Part shown: positions 1-9,263 of the stretch, in pieces
Position numbering within the stretch: the first letter of the stretch is position 1
How the letters are laid out: every line of letters starts with the position of its first letter
DNA from: Cognatazoarcus halotolerans
GTDB lineage: Bacteria > Pseudomonadota > Gammaproteobacteria > Burkholderiales > Rhodocyclaceae
Direction of reading: 5' to 3'
Assembly (NCBI RefSeq): GCF_009800965.1
Contig: NZ_WUAF01000008.1
Coordinates: 124,001 to 188,000, forward strand
DNA length: 64,000 bases
Notes under the pieces: generated by a model
Seen by the model: only the letters and a program-made list of their open reading frames with translations
Databases searched by the model: none
What the model was told of the DNA's origin: nothing
Made by a program: the position numbers and the translations under genes

Positions 1-355
1 CGGCGATCTCCCGGCCACGCGCCGAAAGTACCAGGTTGCTGCCGGGCCGGCGGGCTGCACCCGGCCCGTCCGCTGCGGATTCGGGCAATGCATCCGAGAC
101 ACGGGTGCCGGAACCGCACACGGTCTGCAGGTAGCCGCCCTCCCGCAATTGTTCATAGACGCGTACCAGCGTGCTGCGGCTGCAGCCGATCTGGTCGGCC
201 AGCTGGCGGCTGGGGGGTAACAGGCTGCCGGGCCGTAGTTCGCCCTCAAGAATGAGTCGACGAATCGCCAGATAGAGGTTGGCACGCAGTTTCCGGCTCG
301 GAGACTCCCTCATGATCTGGCGCAGGATCAGGTCTGTCTGATGGAGCGGATTCAT
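1..355 (-). CDS. MocR/PdxR-family transcriptional regulator, N-terminal part (cut by window edge)
   Basis: Reading the minus strand from the ATG at 355 gives about 118 residues with no stop before the window edge. Residues about 20-90 form a GntR-type winged helix (ILEGELRPGSLLPPSRQLAD, then GCSRSTLVRVYEQLREGGYL and a G-x-G-T-R-V wing). The following Pro/Ala/Gly-rich stretch is the usual linker to the aminotransferase-like effector domain of MocR proteins, which lies outside the window. An in-frame ATG at 313 is an alternative start; neither has a strong ribosome site. The gene is divergent from a class III aminotransferase, as GabR-type regulators often are, so control of that gene is likely. 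The effector domain itself cannot be seen here. Confidence 0.85.
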   Translation of the reverse strand, partial: MNPLHQTDLILRQIMRESPSRKLRANLYLAIRRLILEGELRPGSLLPPSRQLADQIGCSRSTLVRVYEQLREGGYLQTVCGSGTRVSDALPESAADGPGAARRPGSNLVLSARGREIA

Positions 356-368
356 CGGGTGTGCATGA

Positions 369-403
369 ATTGGTATCAGAACATTCGCGGGAACTGGACC
401 AAT
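369..403. promoter_or_regulatory. Candidate MocR operator in the divergent intergenic region
   Basis: ATTGGTATCAG (369-379) and CTGGACCAAT (394-403) form an imperfect inverted repeat whose outer six bases match exactly. It lies just upstream of the regulator start and about 130 bp upstream of the aminotransferase start. MocR proteins commonly bind short repeated half-sites between themselves and their target. Assignment is by position and symmetry only. Confidence 0.4.
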
Positions 404-532
404 GGTGCGCCGATTTCGTGTCTAGAATCAATTAGCACGTGGCCGGAAACACCGTGGCCCGCCCTGTGCTGCCTCTCGAAAGCACGAACTGGCGTGCGTT
501 CGATCGATCGACGTGTCGTCCAGGAGACCGGT

Positions 533-1831
533 ATGAGTGACAGCTCTGGTACCAGAACGAACGCAGGTTTGATGGCCCGGCGTGCGGCGGCGCTGCCGCG
601 CGGGGTCGGGCAGGCCCATCCCTTGTTCGCCGCGCGGGCCGAGAATGCGGAAATCTGGGACGTCGAGGGCAAACGCTGGATCGATTTCTGTTCGGGGATC
701 GCGGTGGTCAATACGGGCCACCGCCACCCGCGCGTGATGGCGGCCGCACGTGCCCAACTCGAGAATTTCACGCATACCTGTTTCCAGGTGATGGCTTACG
801 AGTCCTACGTCGAGCTGTGCGAGCGGCTCAACGCCGCGGCGCCGGGGTCGAGCGCCAAGAAATCCTTCCTCATGAACAGCGGGGCCGAGGCGGTCGAGAA
901 TGCGATCAAGATCGCCCGTGCGGCAACCGGACGCAGCGGTGTCATCGCCTTTGGTGGCGGCTTTCACGGGCGCACCATGTTCGGTATGGCACTGACCGGG
1001 AAGGTCGCGCCCTACAAGGTGAAATTCGGTCCGTTTCCGGCCGAGATCTTCCATGTGCCGTTTCCGCACCTGCTGCACGGTATTACCGAAGACGATTCTG
1101 TGGGTGCAATCGAACGTCTGTTTAAGTGCAGTATCGAGGCGACTCGGGTGGCGGCGATACTCGTCGAGCCGGTGCAGGGCGAAGGCGGGTACATACCGGC
1201 ACCGCCGACGTTTCTGCACCGTCTGCGCGAACTCTGCGACAGGCACGGCATCCTGCTGGTGGTCGATGAGGTGCAGACGGGCATTGCCCGGTGTGGGAAG
1301 CTCTTCGCGAGCGAGCATTACGGTGTCGAGCCGGACATCGTGACGCTGGCCAAGGGTCTGGGGGGCGGATTGACCATCTCTGCGGTGGTCGGCAAACAGG
1401 CCCTGATGGACGCCGCCGAGCCGGGCGGGCTGGGTTCCACCTACGCCGGCAATGCGGTGGCGGTGGCCGGGGCGCTGGCCGTGCTCGACGTGGTGGCGGA
1501 AGAGGGACTGTGCGATCGGGCCATGCGGCTGGGCGAAGTGATGAAGGTGCGATTCGCGGCGATGAAGACGCGGTTTGCAAGCATTGCCGAGGTCCGCGGG
1601 CTCGGTGCGATGGTTGCGGTCGAGTTCTGCCGCGATGGCGATGCGCAACAGCCGGCCGGCGAGATCGCCGCTGCATTGAAGGATGAGGCCGCACGGCGGG
1701 GGCTGTTGTTGCTGACCTGCGGGGTGTACGGGAATGTGCTTCGGATGATGGTCCCGCTGACCGTACCGGAAGCATTGCTCGAGGAGGGGTTGGACATCAT
1801 CGAGGCATCACTCGAGGCTATCGGCGCCTGA
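533..1831 (+). CDS. gabT: Class III PLP aminotransferase, probable 4-aminobutyrate (GABA) aminotransferase
   Basis: 432 residues, close to the usual GabT length. The ATG at 533 is chosen because CAGGAGACC sits just upstream; the frame stays open further upstream but without family-like sequence. Visible landmarks are the N-terminal [24 protein letters not shown] block, [25 protein letters not shown], the DEVQTG Asp that contacts the PLP pyridine nitrogen (about residue 245), and TLAKGLGGG, whose Lys (about 274) should form the Schiff base. It would move the amino group of GABA or another omega-amino acid to 2-oxoglutarate. No semialdehyde dehydrogenase is adjacent. The TRAP genes downstream could import its substrate. 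Exact substrate is uncertain within the ornithine/acetylornithine/GABA group. Confidence 0.85.
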   Translation: MSDSSGTRTNAGLMARRAAALPRGVGQAHPLFAARAENAEIWDVEGKRWIDFCSGIAVVNTGHRHPRVMAAARAQLENFTHTCFQVMAYESYVELCERLNAAAPGSSAKKSFLMNSGAEAVENAIKIARAATGRSGVIAFGGGFHGRTMFGMALTGKVAPYKVKFGPFPAEIFHVPFPHLLHGITEDDSVGAIERLFKCSIEATRVAAILVEPVQGEGGYIPAPPTFLHRLRELCDRHGILLVVDEVQTGIARCGKLFASEHYGVEPDIVTLAKGLGGGLTISAVVGKQALMDAAEPGGLGSTYAGNAVAVAGALAVLDVVAEEGLCDRAMRLGEVMKVRFAAMKTRFASIAEVRGLGAMVAVEFCRDGDAQQPAGEIAAALKDEAARRGLLLLTCGVYGNVLRMMVPLTVPEALLEEGLDIIEASLEAIGA

Positions 1832-1910
1832 TGATCGGTGTCACCGACGGCTGGCTCACGACCGGCATGGGTTGTGCCGGCATCAACTGGTTAACTCAAG
1901 GAGCAAATAC

Positions 1911-2879
1911 ATGAAGAAACTGACCGCAATCGCAGCAGCACTGAGTCTTGGCGCTTCGTTGCTGAGTGTCCCGGCGCAGGCCGAGACCAAGTTCGTGACG
2001 ATCGGCACCGGCGGTGTCACCGGCGTCTACTACGCGGCCGGCGGCGCGATCTGCCGCCTCATGAACAAGGACCGCGCCAAGCACGGTATCCGCTGCTCGG
2101 TCGAATCGACCGGAGGCTCGGTCTACAACATCAACACCATCAAGGCCGGAGAGCTCGACTTCGGCGTGGCCCAGTCCGACGCCCAGTTCAACGCGGTCAA
2201 GGGTGTCGGCCAGTTCAAGGACGCCGGTCCGATGAGTGAGCTGCGTGCGGTCTTCTCGATCCACCCCGAGCCGCTCATGGTGCTGGCCCGCAAGGAAGCC
2301 GGTGTCACCAAGATCGAAGACTTCAAGGGCAAGCGCTTCAACGTCGGCAACCCCGGCTCGGGTACCCGCGCCACCATGGACGGGCTGATGGCGGCACTGG
2401 GCATGAAGATGTCCGACTTCTCGCTGGCCTCCGAGCTCAAGGCCGACGAGCACGGCGCGGCGCTGTGCGACAACAAGATCGACGGCTTCGCCTACGTGGT
2501 CGGCAACCCCTCGGCCAACATCCAGGATCCGACCACTACCTGCGGCGCCAAGCTGGTGAACGTGACCGGTCCGGCGGTCGACAAGCTGGTCAAGGAGTAT
2601 CCGTACTACGCGGTGGCCACCGTGCCCGGCGGTACCTACGCCAACAACCCGGATCCGATCAAGACCTATGGCGTGGTGGCCAGCTTCGTGACCTCCAGCA
2701 AGGTCTCCAACGATGTGGTCTATACCCTCGTCAAGGCGGTCTTCGACAACTTCGACGACTTCAAGAAGCTGCACCCGGCCTTCGCCAACCTCGAGCCCAA
2801 GGACATGATCAAGAACGGTCTGTCCGCCCCGCTGCATGACGGCGCGGTCAAGTACTACAAGGAAAAGGGCTGGATGTAA
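1911..2879 (+). CDS. TAXI-family TRAP transporter solute-binding protein
   Basis: 322 residues. [24 protein letters not shown] is a Sec signal peptide, so the protein works in the periplasm. The mature part begins [24 protein letters not shown], the typical TAXI-family opening, and continues with [14 protein letters not shown] and [11 protein letters not shown]. The start at 1911 follows AAGGAGC; the longer in-frame opening upstream only adds leader sequence. It delivers an unknown ligand (organic acids or amino acids in known members) to the fused permease encoded next. An imperfect CCGGCA/TGCCGG repeat lies just upstream of the ribosome site. Confidence 0.92.
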   Translation: MKKLTAIAAALSLGASLLSVPAQAETKFVTIGTGGVTGVYYAAGGAICRLMNKDRAKHGIRCSVESTGGSVYNINTIKAGELDFGVAQSDAQFNAVKGVGQFKDAGPMSELRAVFSIHPEPLMVLARKEAGVTKIEDFKGKRFNVGNPGSGTRATMDGLMAALGMKMSDFSLASELKADEHGAALCDNKIDGFAYVVGNPSANIQDPTTTCGAKLVNVTGPAVDKLVKEYPYYAVATVPGGTYANNPDPIKTYGVVASFVTSSKVSNDVVYTLVKAVFDNFDDFKKLHPAFANLEPKDMIKNGLSAPLHDGAVKYYKEKGWM

Positions 2880-2900
2880 GCCCGGTCTCGGGCTGAAATG

Positions 2901-2930
2901 CCGGAAGGCTGTCGGGCGGCAGTCTTCCGG
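2901..2930 (+). terminator. Intercistronic stem-loop between TRAP binding protein and permease
   Basis: CCGGAAG (2901-2907) pairs with CTTCCGG (2924-2930), and the CTG/CAG inside extend the fold. No T-run follows, so it is more likely an mRNA-stabilising or attenuating hairpin than a full terminator. Such hairpins are often placed so that the binding protein is made in excess over the permease. Confidence 0.45.
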
Positions 2931-3029
2931 GGCCGGCCACCAGCCGGCTGAAGCGAATACCGTCGGCGATGCCCGCACATGGCAACGCATGCGTCTGCCC
3001 GGTAACCGACCGCACAGGGAGAAAGTGAC

Positions 3030-5642
3030 ATGGCGGCAGAAAAGAAGAATCCGGCACATCACGAGCTGACCGATGACGATCTCAAGCAGATCGTCGCCGA
3101 GGCCGACACCGGAGGCCGCAAGCCTGCCGGGTTTGCCGCGATGGTGCTCATCATCGGGGCGCTGGCGTGGTCCCTGTTCCAGCTTTGGTATGCCTCTCCA
3201 CTTCCGTTCTCGCTCGGTTTCGGCGTCTTCAACGATACCGAGGCGCGCTCGATCCACCTTGCATTCGCGGTCTTTCTGGCGTTTCTGGCCTATCCCGCAC
3301 TCAAGTCTTCGCCGCGCGACAGGATTCCGCTCCAGGATTGGGGACTGGCGCTCGTCGGCGCCTTCTGCATGGCCTACCTCTTCCTGTTCTACTCGGAACT
3401 CGCCAACCGGCCCGGTCAGCCGACCACACAGGATCTCGTCGTCGCGATCGTCGGCCTGATCCTGCTGCTGGAGGCTGCGCGGCGGGTTCTCGGCCTGCCG
3501 ATGGTGATTCTCGCGATCGTCTTCATCGCCTACATCTTCGCCGGGCCCTACATGCCGGAGATGATCGCTCACAAGGGCGCTTCGCTCGCCAAGGGGATGA
3601 GCCACCTGTGGCTCACGACGGAAGGTGTGTTCGGTGTCGCCCTGGGGGTCTCGAACGGTTTCATCTTCCTGTTCGTGTTGTTCGGTGCGCTGCTCGAGAC
3701 GGCGGGCGCGGGCAACTACTTCATCAAGAGTGCGATCTCCCTGCTCGGTCACATGCGTGGCGGCCCGGCCAAGGCCGCGGTGGTGGCTTCGGCGAGTACC
3801 GGCCTGATCTCGGGCTCGTCGATCGCCAACGTGGTCACCACCGGTACCTTCACCATCCCGCTCATGAAGCGGGTTGGATACCGGCCCGACAAGGCGGCAG
3901 CCGTCGAGGTGGCGGCCTCGGTCGATGGCCAGATCATGCCGCCGGTGATGGGGGCGGCAGCCTTCCTGATGGTGGAATACGTCGGCATCCCCTACACCCA
4001 GGTGCTCAAGCACGCGCTGCTGCCCGCGGTGATCTCCTACATCGCGCTGTTCTACATCGTGCACCTCGAGGCCATGAAGGCCGACATTCGCGGCCTGCCG
4101 CGCCGCAACCTGAGTCCGCTGGCCTCGCGGCTCGCTTCCTTCGGGATGACCGTGGCCGGCATCGTCATCCTCTCCGGCGTGGTGTATTACGGCCTGGGGT
4201 GGATCAAGGATCTGACCGGCGAAGCGTCCTACATCGTCATTTCGGTGCTGATGGGGCTGGCCTACGTCGGCCTGGTGCGTTACGCGGCCCGTTTCCCCGA
4301 GCTGCACATGGACGACCCCAACGAACCGATCACCGAGCTGCCCGACGCGGCACCCACGCTCAAGTCCGGCCTGCATTTCCTGCTGCCGGTGGCGGCGCTG
4401 ATCTGGAACCTGATGGTCGAAGAGCTCTCGCCGGGGCTGTCGGCCTTCTGGGCGACCACCTTCATGATGTTCATTCTGGTCACCCAGCGGCCGCTGTTTG
4501 CGCTGTTCCGCGGCAGGGGCGATGTGAACACCGAGCTGCGTCAGGGCTTCGTCGACCTGTATGACGGCCTGGGCATCGGCGCGCGCAACATGATCGGCAT
4601 CGGCATCGCCACGGCGGCGGCGGGCATCATCGTCGGCACCGTGACCCTGACCGGTATCGGCCTGGTCATGACCGAGTTCGTGGAAGTCATCTCCGGTGGC
4701 AACTTGATGGTGATGCTGTCGATGGTGGCGATCATCTGCCTGATTCTCGGCATGGGCCTGCCGACCACCGCGAACTACATCGTGGTGTCGACCCTGATGG
4801 CGCCGGTGGTGGTCGAGCTTGGTGCGCAGAGCGGCCTGCTGGTCCCGCTCATCGCGGTGCACCTGTTCGTGTTCTATTTCGGGTTGATGGCCGACGTCAC
4901 GCCACCGGTCGGGCTCGCCTCCTACGCCGCCGCGGGTATCGCGCGGTGCGACCCGATCAAGGTCGGGGTCACCGCCTTCGGCTACTCGATCCGCACCGCG
5001 ATCCTGCCCTTCATGTTCATCTTCAACACCCAGCTGCTGCTGATCGGCATCGATTCGCTGTGGCACCTGCTGCTGGTGGTGGCCAGTGCGGTGGCAGCCA
5101 ACCTGCTTTTTGCCGCGGCGACCCAGGGCTGGTTCCTCGCACGCAACAAGATCTGGGAGTCGGCGGCGCTGTTGCTGGTGTGCTTCACCCTGTTCCGTCC
5201 CGGCTTCTGGATGGACATGGTGTATCCGCCCTTCAAGGACGTGCCGGGGACTCAGCTGCTCGAGGTGGTCGGGCAAGCACCCGCGGGCGAACGCCTGCGG
5301 ATCTGGATCGAAGGCCTGAGCATCGAAGGCAAGGAAGTCAAGAAGGGCGTGCTGTTACCACTTGGCCCTGCCGAGACGGATGCGCGCAAGCGCCTCGATG
5401 CGATCGGCCTGAAGGTGATGCCGGCGCCCGGCAGCGAGAATCTCCAGGTCCTCGCCGTGGGTTTCGGCAGCCAGGCTGAAAAGCTCGGCATCGAGCAGGG
5501 TTTCGACATCACTGCCATCGAGCTACCCTCGGACCGGCCCGCCAAGGAGTGGATGTTCCTGCCCGCGCTGATCCTGCTCGGTGCGGTGGTGATGATCCAG
5601 CGTCGCCGCCAGGAGCCGGAGCACGGCCACGCAACGACCTGA
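3030..5642 (+). CDS. TRAP transporter permease, fused 4TM/12TM (DctQ-DctM fusion)
   Basis: 870 residues with many hydrophobic segments. The N-terminal third is the small DctQ-like part. The middle is the large DctM-like part, with signatures such as GGPAKAAVVASASTGLISGSS, VDGQIMPPVMGAAAFLM, GLPTTANYIVV and MADVTPPVGLASYAAAGIA. About 150 residues at the C-terminus resemble the DUF3394-type extension of TAXI-TRAP fusions and end in another membrane helix. GGGAGAAAG-like sequence precedes the ATG. Together with the upstream binding protein it makes a complete ion-driven uptake system. Substrate unknown; context points to an amine or amino acid used by the aminotransferase. Confidence 0.92.
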   Translation: MAAEKKNPAHHELTDDDLKQIVAEADTGGRKPAGFAAMVLIIGALAWSLFQLWYASPLPFSLGFGVFNDTEARSIHLAFAVFLAFLAYPALKSSPRDRIPLQDWGLALVGAFCMAYLFLFYSELANRPGQPTTQDLVVAIVGLILLLEAARRVLGLPMVILAIVFIAYIFAGPYMPEMIAHKGASLAKGMSHLWLTTEGVFGVALGVSNGFIFLFVLFGALLETAGAGNYFIKSAISLLGHMRGGPAKAAVVASASTGLISGSSIANVVTTGTFTIPLMKRVGYRPDKAAAVEVAASVDGQIMPPVMGAAAFLMVEYVGIPYTQVLKHALLPAVISYIALFYIVHLEAMKADIRGLPRRNLSPLASRLASFGMTVAGIVILSGVVYYGLGWIKDLTGEASYIVISVLMGLAYVGLVRYAARFPELHMDDPNEPITELPDAAPTLKSGLHFLLPVAALIWNLMVEELSPGLSAFWATTFMMFILVTQRPLFALFRGRGDVNTELRQGFVDLYDGLGIGARNMIGIGIATAAAGIIVGTVTLTGIGLVMTEFVEVISGGNLMVMLSMVAIICLILGMGLPTTANYIVVSTLMAPVVVELGAQSGLLVPLIAVHLFVFYFGLMADVTPPVGLASYAAAGIARCDPIKVGVTAFGYSIRTAILPFMFIFNTQLLLIGIDSLWHLLLVVASAVAANLLFAAATQGWFLARNKIWESAALLLVCFTLFRPGFWMDMVYPPFKDVPGTQLLEVVGQAPAGERLRIWIEGLSIEGKEVKKGVLLPLGPAETDARKRLDAIGLKVMPAPGSENLQVLAVGFGSQAEKLGIEQGFDITAIELPSDRPAKEWMFLPALILLGAVVMIQRRRQEPEHGHATT

Positions 5643-5660
5643 GCCCGAGGGCCTGAATCG

Positions 5661-5702
5661 CACCCGTTGCCGAGGCGCAGGCCCCGGCAACGGGTGTTTT
5701 TT
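5661..5702 (+). terminator. Rho-independent terminator after the TRAP operon
   Basis: CACCCGTTGCCG (5661-5672) pairs perfectly with CGGCAACGGGTG (5685-5696) and is followed by TTTTTT. It closes the plus-strand aminotransferase-TRAP unit. It also sits just beyond the 3' end of the minus-strand cytochrome gene. Confidence 0.9.
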
Positions 5703-5768
5703 CGTGCCTCGACCGGACGGGAGGCCGGTCGGACATGCCGGCCGGCCTGTGCGTCGATCCGGCATGGA

Positions 5769-6449
5769 TCAATCGAGTTGCTGCCGGCCCAGAAACTGCA
5801 GATAGGCGACCAGTTCCCAGATCTGCTCTTCCGACAGTGCATCGCCCCACGGGGGCATCACGTCTGCCCCAACGCGCCCCTTGGAGATCGTCGTGAACAT
5901 CACTTCGGCGGTGAGATCGGTGCGCCCCTTGAAATCCGGCGCGCGGCCGCCGACACCTTCGTGGCCATGGCAGTAGCCCGCGCAGGTCTTGGCGAAGCGC
6001 TTGCGGCCGGCCTCGATCCGCGCCGGATCGTCGAGGTCGAAGGGTGTCAGGAGCGCGGCGGGCCGGCCGGCGTTCTCCTGCCTGAGCATGTTCACATAGG
6101 CGACCAGTTGTTCGATCTCGGCCTCCTTGAGCACGGTGCCCCAGGGGGGCATGGCGTGATCGCCATGCTTGCCGTGGATGATGCGATCGCGAATCCGCGC
6201 CTCGTCGAGTTCCGGCCGGTTCTTCAGGCGTGGCCCGTAGGTGTCCTTGCCGGCGCCTTCCGCGCCGTGGCAGCTCACGCACAGTTTGTCGAAACGGCTC
6301 TTGCCCGCGGCCATTCGTGCGCGTTCGGGGTCGGCCGGAGGGGCGACCGCAAGACACGCGGTGCTGCTCAAAAGGGTGATCGGCAGCAGGATGGCGGCGA
6401 TGCGTCGGCGGATGGGCGCGGGTCGGGGGGAGAGTCCTTGATGGTTCAT
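5769..6449 (-). CDS. Periplasmic diheme cytochrome c, partner of the PQQ dehydrogenase
   Basis: 226 residues from the ATG at 6449, which has GGAG at the right distance; an upstream in-frame ATG at 6461 lacks this. A hydrophobic leader (about residues 16-36) exports it. Two cytochrome c domains follow. The first has a normal CVSCH heme site (about 57-61) with a Met ligand in HAMPPWG. The second has CAGYCH (about 156-161), with three rather than two residues between the cysteines, and a Met in DVMPPWG. It lies downstream of the quinoprotein gene on the same strand and probably takes electrons from it. The CX3CH site is unusual but should still bind heme. Confidence 0.88.
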   Translation of the reverse strand: MNHQGLSPRPAPIRRRIAAILLPITLLSSTACLAVAPPADPERARMAAGKSRFDKLCVSCHGAEGAGKDTYGPRLKNRPELDEARIRDRIIHGKHGDHAMPPWGTVLKEAEIEQLVAYVNMLRQENAGRPAALLTPFDLDDPARIEAGRKRFAKTCAGYCHGHEGVGGRAPDFKGRTDLTAEVMFTTISKGRVGADVMPPWGDALSEEQIWELVAYLQFLGRQQLD

Positions 6450-6472
6450 CTGCAACTCCATTGAGGGGAGGT

Positions 6473-6499
6473 GGCGGGCGACGGCATTCGTCGCCCGCC
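6473..6499 (-). other. Intercistronic stem-loop between PQQ dehydrogenase and cytochrome c genes
   Basis: An 11-bp perfect stem (GGCGGGCGACG at 6473-6483 with CGTCGCCCGCC at 6489-6499) with a 5-nt loop. There is no T-run. It probably limits read-through or protects the upstream message, giving unequal amounts of enzyme and cytochrome. Confidence 0.5.
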
Positions 6500-6537
6500 A
6501 TGGCGGAGAAAGCGCGGGCTTTCAGGCGCTCGTCGCC

Positions 6538-8208
6538 TTATTCCAGCGTGAAGCCGATCAGTGCCGCGCCGCCCGGCAGATCCTTGATCTGCGGATAGGC
6601 GCCGGCCAGGAAGCCCGGTGCGTGCGAGCCGAGGCCGGTCGGAATGACGATGTACTGCTTGCCATTGACCGCATAGCTCACTGGACCGCCGCGCACACCG
6701 GAACCGGCATTGAACTGCCACAGCTGTTTGCCGTTGTCGGCGTCGTAGGCAAACAGGTGGCCTTCCATGTCACCGGTAAACACCAGCCCGCCGGCAGTGG
6801 TCAGCACGCTGCTCAACGGCGGCATGTCGTAGCGGATGCTCCACTTGAGCTTGCCGGTAAGCGGGTCGCGGGCGTCCAGCCGGCCGTAAGGCTTGGCGCT
6901 GTTTGGCGGCGGCACCAGCTTGATCTCGTCGATGCCGAGCGACAGCGCCGAGAGTGCCTTGAGGCTGGTCGGATCATCCGGGCCCGAAACCACCTCATTG
7001 CAGACCTCCATGGCATGGGAGTACCACAGGCCGGTGCCGGGGTTGTAGGCGCCGTGGTTCCAGCTGCGCGCGCCGAGAAGGTTGGGGCACAGCAGTTCAC
7101 GCTTGCCCGGCTCCGGCCGGCGCGGCTCGATCAGAGCGCCGGTTTTCGGATCGATGCCCTTGGCCCAGTTCAGGTTCTCGGCGAACTGCCAGACGTTCTC
7201 GAGCTTGCCGTCGTCCTTGTCCATGACGAACACGAAGCCGCTCTTGTTGAGGTGGACGATCACGTCCTTGCCGTCCTTCTTGACCACAAGGGCCTCGTAG
7301 GCGGAGTCGAAATCCCAGACGTCGTGGGGGATTTCCTGCCGGTGCCACTTGAGCTTGCCGGTCTTCGGGTCGAGGGCGAGCAGGGTGGCGGTGTACTTGT
7401 TGTCGCCCTTGCGATCGGCGCCGTAGAAGTCCGGCGCCGCGTTCGAGGTGCCGATGAAGATGGTGTCGGATTTCTCGTCGTAGGTGCCCGGCATCCATGC
7501 CGAGCCGCCGCCCACCTTGCCGCTGTCAGCCGGCCAGCTGGCGGGGTCGTTCTTGATGATGTCGAAGGTCCACGCCGGCTTGCCGGTGTCGGCATTGACC
7601 GCGTAGATCTTGCCCGAGATCGGCTGGTCGCCGCCGGTGGTGCCGCCGAACAGCACATCGCCGGCGAGTTGCGGCGGTGCCGAGAAGAGGGCGCCGTACT
7701 GGGTCTTCTGATCGGTGAGTTGGGTCGACCAGATTTCCTTCCCGCTCTTCTGGTCGAGTGCGATGAAGCGCCCGTCCAGCGTGCCGACGAAGACCTTGCC
7801 GCGACCGACCGTCACGCCGCGGCTGGCGGCCGCGTAGAACACCTGCCTGGAAATCGGGGCGAGCTTGGGCTCGTAGTGCCAGAGGGTCTTGCCGGTGGCG
7901 GCATCCACCGCCCACACGTTATTGAAGGCGGAGATGTAGTAGAGCACCCCGTCGATGACGATCGGCGTGGCCTGCAGGCCGTGGGTGATGTTGCCCGGCT
8001 GGTGGATCCACGCCACCTTCAGGTTCCTGACGGTGTCCTTGTTGATCTCGGTCAGCGGGCTGAAGCGCCACGCGTTCGAACTGCGGTGATACTGCGGCCA
8101 GTTGTCGGGGTCGCCAAAGCCGGGTTTGGCCGCGTCGGCGGCGCTCGCGCCGGCGCATGTGAGGGCCAGCGCGAGCGGTGCCAGGTGGATGTATTTGCTG
8201 AGCTTCAT
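6538..8208 (-). CDS. PQQ-dependent dehydrogenase, methanol/ethanol family (periplasmic quinoprotein)
   Basis: 556 residues. The start at 8208 follows GGAGACACC and opens a clean Sec signal (MKLSKYIHLAPLALALTCAGASA). Repeated W-motifs such as ALDQKSGKEIW, AVNADTGKPAWTF and ALDPKTGKLKWH mark the eight-bladed propeller. By motif alignment, Asn256 (IGTSN) and Asp299 in WDFD match the metal ligand and catalytic base. Asp301, two residues on, matches the extra Asp of lanthanide-type enzymes. The usual metal-binding Glu appears as Asp194 (TGGD), and no vicinal Cys-Cys pair is seen. No heme domain is fused. It would oxidise an alcohol in the periplasm and pass electrons to the downstream cytochrome. 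Substrate unknown; no pqq biosynthesis genes are in the window. Confidence 0.9.
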   Translation of the reverse strand: MKLSKYIHLAPLALALTCAGASAADAAKPGFGDPDNWPQYHRSSNAWRFSPLTEINKDTVRNLKVAWIHQPGNITHGLQATPIVIDGVLYYISAFNNVWAVDAATGKTLWHYEPKLAPISRQVFYAAASRGVTVGRGKVFVGTLDGRFIALDQKSGKEIWSTQLTDQKTQYGALFSAPPQLAGDVLFGGTTGGDQPISGKIYAVNADTGKPAWTFDIIKNDPASWPADSGKVGGGSAWMPGTYDEKSDTIFIGTSNAAPDFYGADRKGDNKYTATLLALDPKTGKLKWHRQEIPHDVWDFDSAYEALVVKKDGKDVIVHLNKSGFVFVMDKDDGKLENVWQFAENLNWAKGIDPKTGALIEPRRPEPGKRELLCPNLLGARSWNHGAYNPGTGLWYSHAMEVCNEVVSGPDDPTSLKALSALSLGIDEIKLVPPPNSAKPYGRLDARDPLTGKLKWSIRYDMPPLSSVLTTAGGLVFTGDMEGHLFAYDADNGKQLWQFNAGSGVRGGPVSYAVNGKQYIVIPTGLGSHAPGFLAGAYPQIKDLPGGAALIGFTLE

Positions 8209-8277
8209 GGTGTCTCCATTTTTTCTTGTGAGTGGGCCGGTCGCGGGTGCGAGGTCCGGCATGGCGTGCGTGCCCGA

Positions 8278-9159
8278 TTACCAGGCGTAGGCGTACTTGA
8301 GGTTCAGGCTGTTGGTGGCGCTGCGGTTCTCGCCGCTGACACCGCCCGAGTAGCGCACCGTGATGGACTGGTTGCCGTAGTACTTGAACATCACTCCCAG
8401 ACCGGCGGTGAGCTCGCGGTTGCGGGCGACGCGGGCGTTGCCGGTCTTGTTGGTCCAGGAGCCCTGCGTTTCGTAGTCGAGCGCGACGAAGGGCTCGATC
8501 GCGTCGTTGATCGCGTAGCCGACCCGGTGATTGGTGTGGAAGATGGTGGCGGGTGTGGCGTCGGCAGCGGTCGATTTGCCGAAGAACACGAAGCCCGCAT
8601 CGGCGGTGTAGCTGAGCCTGCCCACCTGGGCATCCCAGAAGAAGCTCGAGTAGTTCTTCCAGACGTCTCCGCCGCCCACATCCGAGTCGCCCACCGGCAC
8701 CTGCATGAAGGTCTGGAAACCCAGCGTCGTGTTCGGGCCGGGCTTGTACCAGATGGCGGGCCCGGTCAGCGGATCGCCAAACCCGCCGTTTGAGCTGTGG
8801 GTGGCGCTGCTGCGGATATTGACCTCGGGCACGATGATCTCGTAGGCGAGACCGATCTCCGGGTGCGACTCGGGAGACCAGAAGCGCACGTACTTGGAGA
8901 GGCCGACGATGACGTCGGTCCGCGGCGTGCTCTTGCGGTTGCCGCTCGCGTTCCACAGCTTGGAGCTGTCCTGGAAGGTGGCGTACTGCACGAAGACGTT
9001 GAAGGGTTTGAAGCCGACCGGCAGCTCGTACTCGTGTGGACCGATCACGTCGAAGGTGACCTGGGCGCTCGCGGACGCGGCGCTGCCAAGCGCAGCCACC
9101 GCGAGTGCGACGGGTGCCAGGCGGCGCAGGGCGGAGCGTGGAGGGGGATTTCGATACAT
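8278..9159 (-). CDS. Putative outer-membrane channel/transporter-like beta-barrel protein
   Basis: 293 residues. The ATG at 9159 has AGGAGACACC upstream and begins a signal peptide ending ASASAQ. The mature chain is rich in alternating aromatic strands and ends in LNLKYAYAW, a C-terminal aromatic typical of outer-membrane barrels. It resembles the 'transporter / meta-pathway of phenol degradation' family often found in catabolic clusters. It is first in a minus-strand unit with the PQQ dehydrogenase and cytochrome, downstream of a sigma54-type promoter. A role in substrate entry is inferred. Confidence 0.7.
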   Translation of the reverse strand: MYRNPPPRSALRRLAPVALAVAALGSAASASAQVTFDVIGPHEYELPVGFKPFNVFVQYATFQDSSKLWNASGNRKSTPRTDVIVGLSKYVRFWSPESHPEIGLAYEIIVPEVNIRSSATHSSNGGFGDPLTGPAIWYKPGPNTTLGFQTFMQVPVGDSDVGGGDVWKNYSSFFWDAQVGRLSYTADAGFVFFGKSTAADATPATIFHTNHRVGYAINDAIEPFVALDYETQGSWTNKTGNARVARNRELTAGLGVMFKYYGNQSITVRYSGGVSGENRSATNSLNLKYAYAW

Positions 9160-9263
9160 GGATGGTGTCTCCTGATTTTGATTTGTTCTGCGCCGGGAGC
9201 GGAGTGCGCCGGCACGGGCGAGGTCACGGCGCGAGCTTCGATTCCGTCGGCCAAAAGTCGTAT

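Noticed and set aside
1846..1870. TGGCTC...GGCATG upstream of the TAXI gene as a sigma54 promoter
   Set aside because: There is no TTGC at the -12 position.
1896..5276. Very long open frame antisense to the TRAP genes (over 1,100 codons)
   Set aside because: It is low-complexity His/Arg/Asp-rich sequence produced by GC-rich codon bias on the opposite strand; the plus-strand genes have signal peptide, domains and ribosome sites.
6622..8793. Long plus-strand frame antisense to the PQQ dehydrogenase
   Set aside because: Same codon-bias shadow; no motif or ribosome site, and the minus strand encodes a clear quinoprotein.
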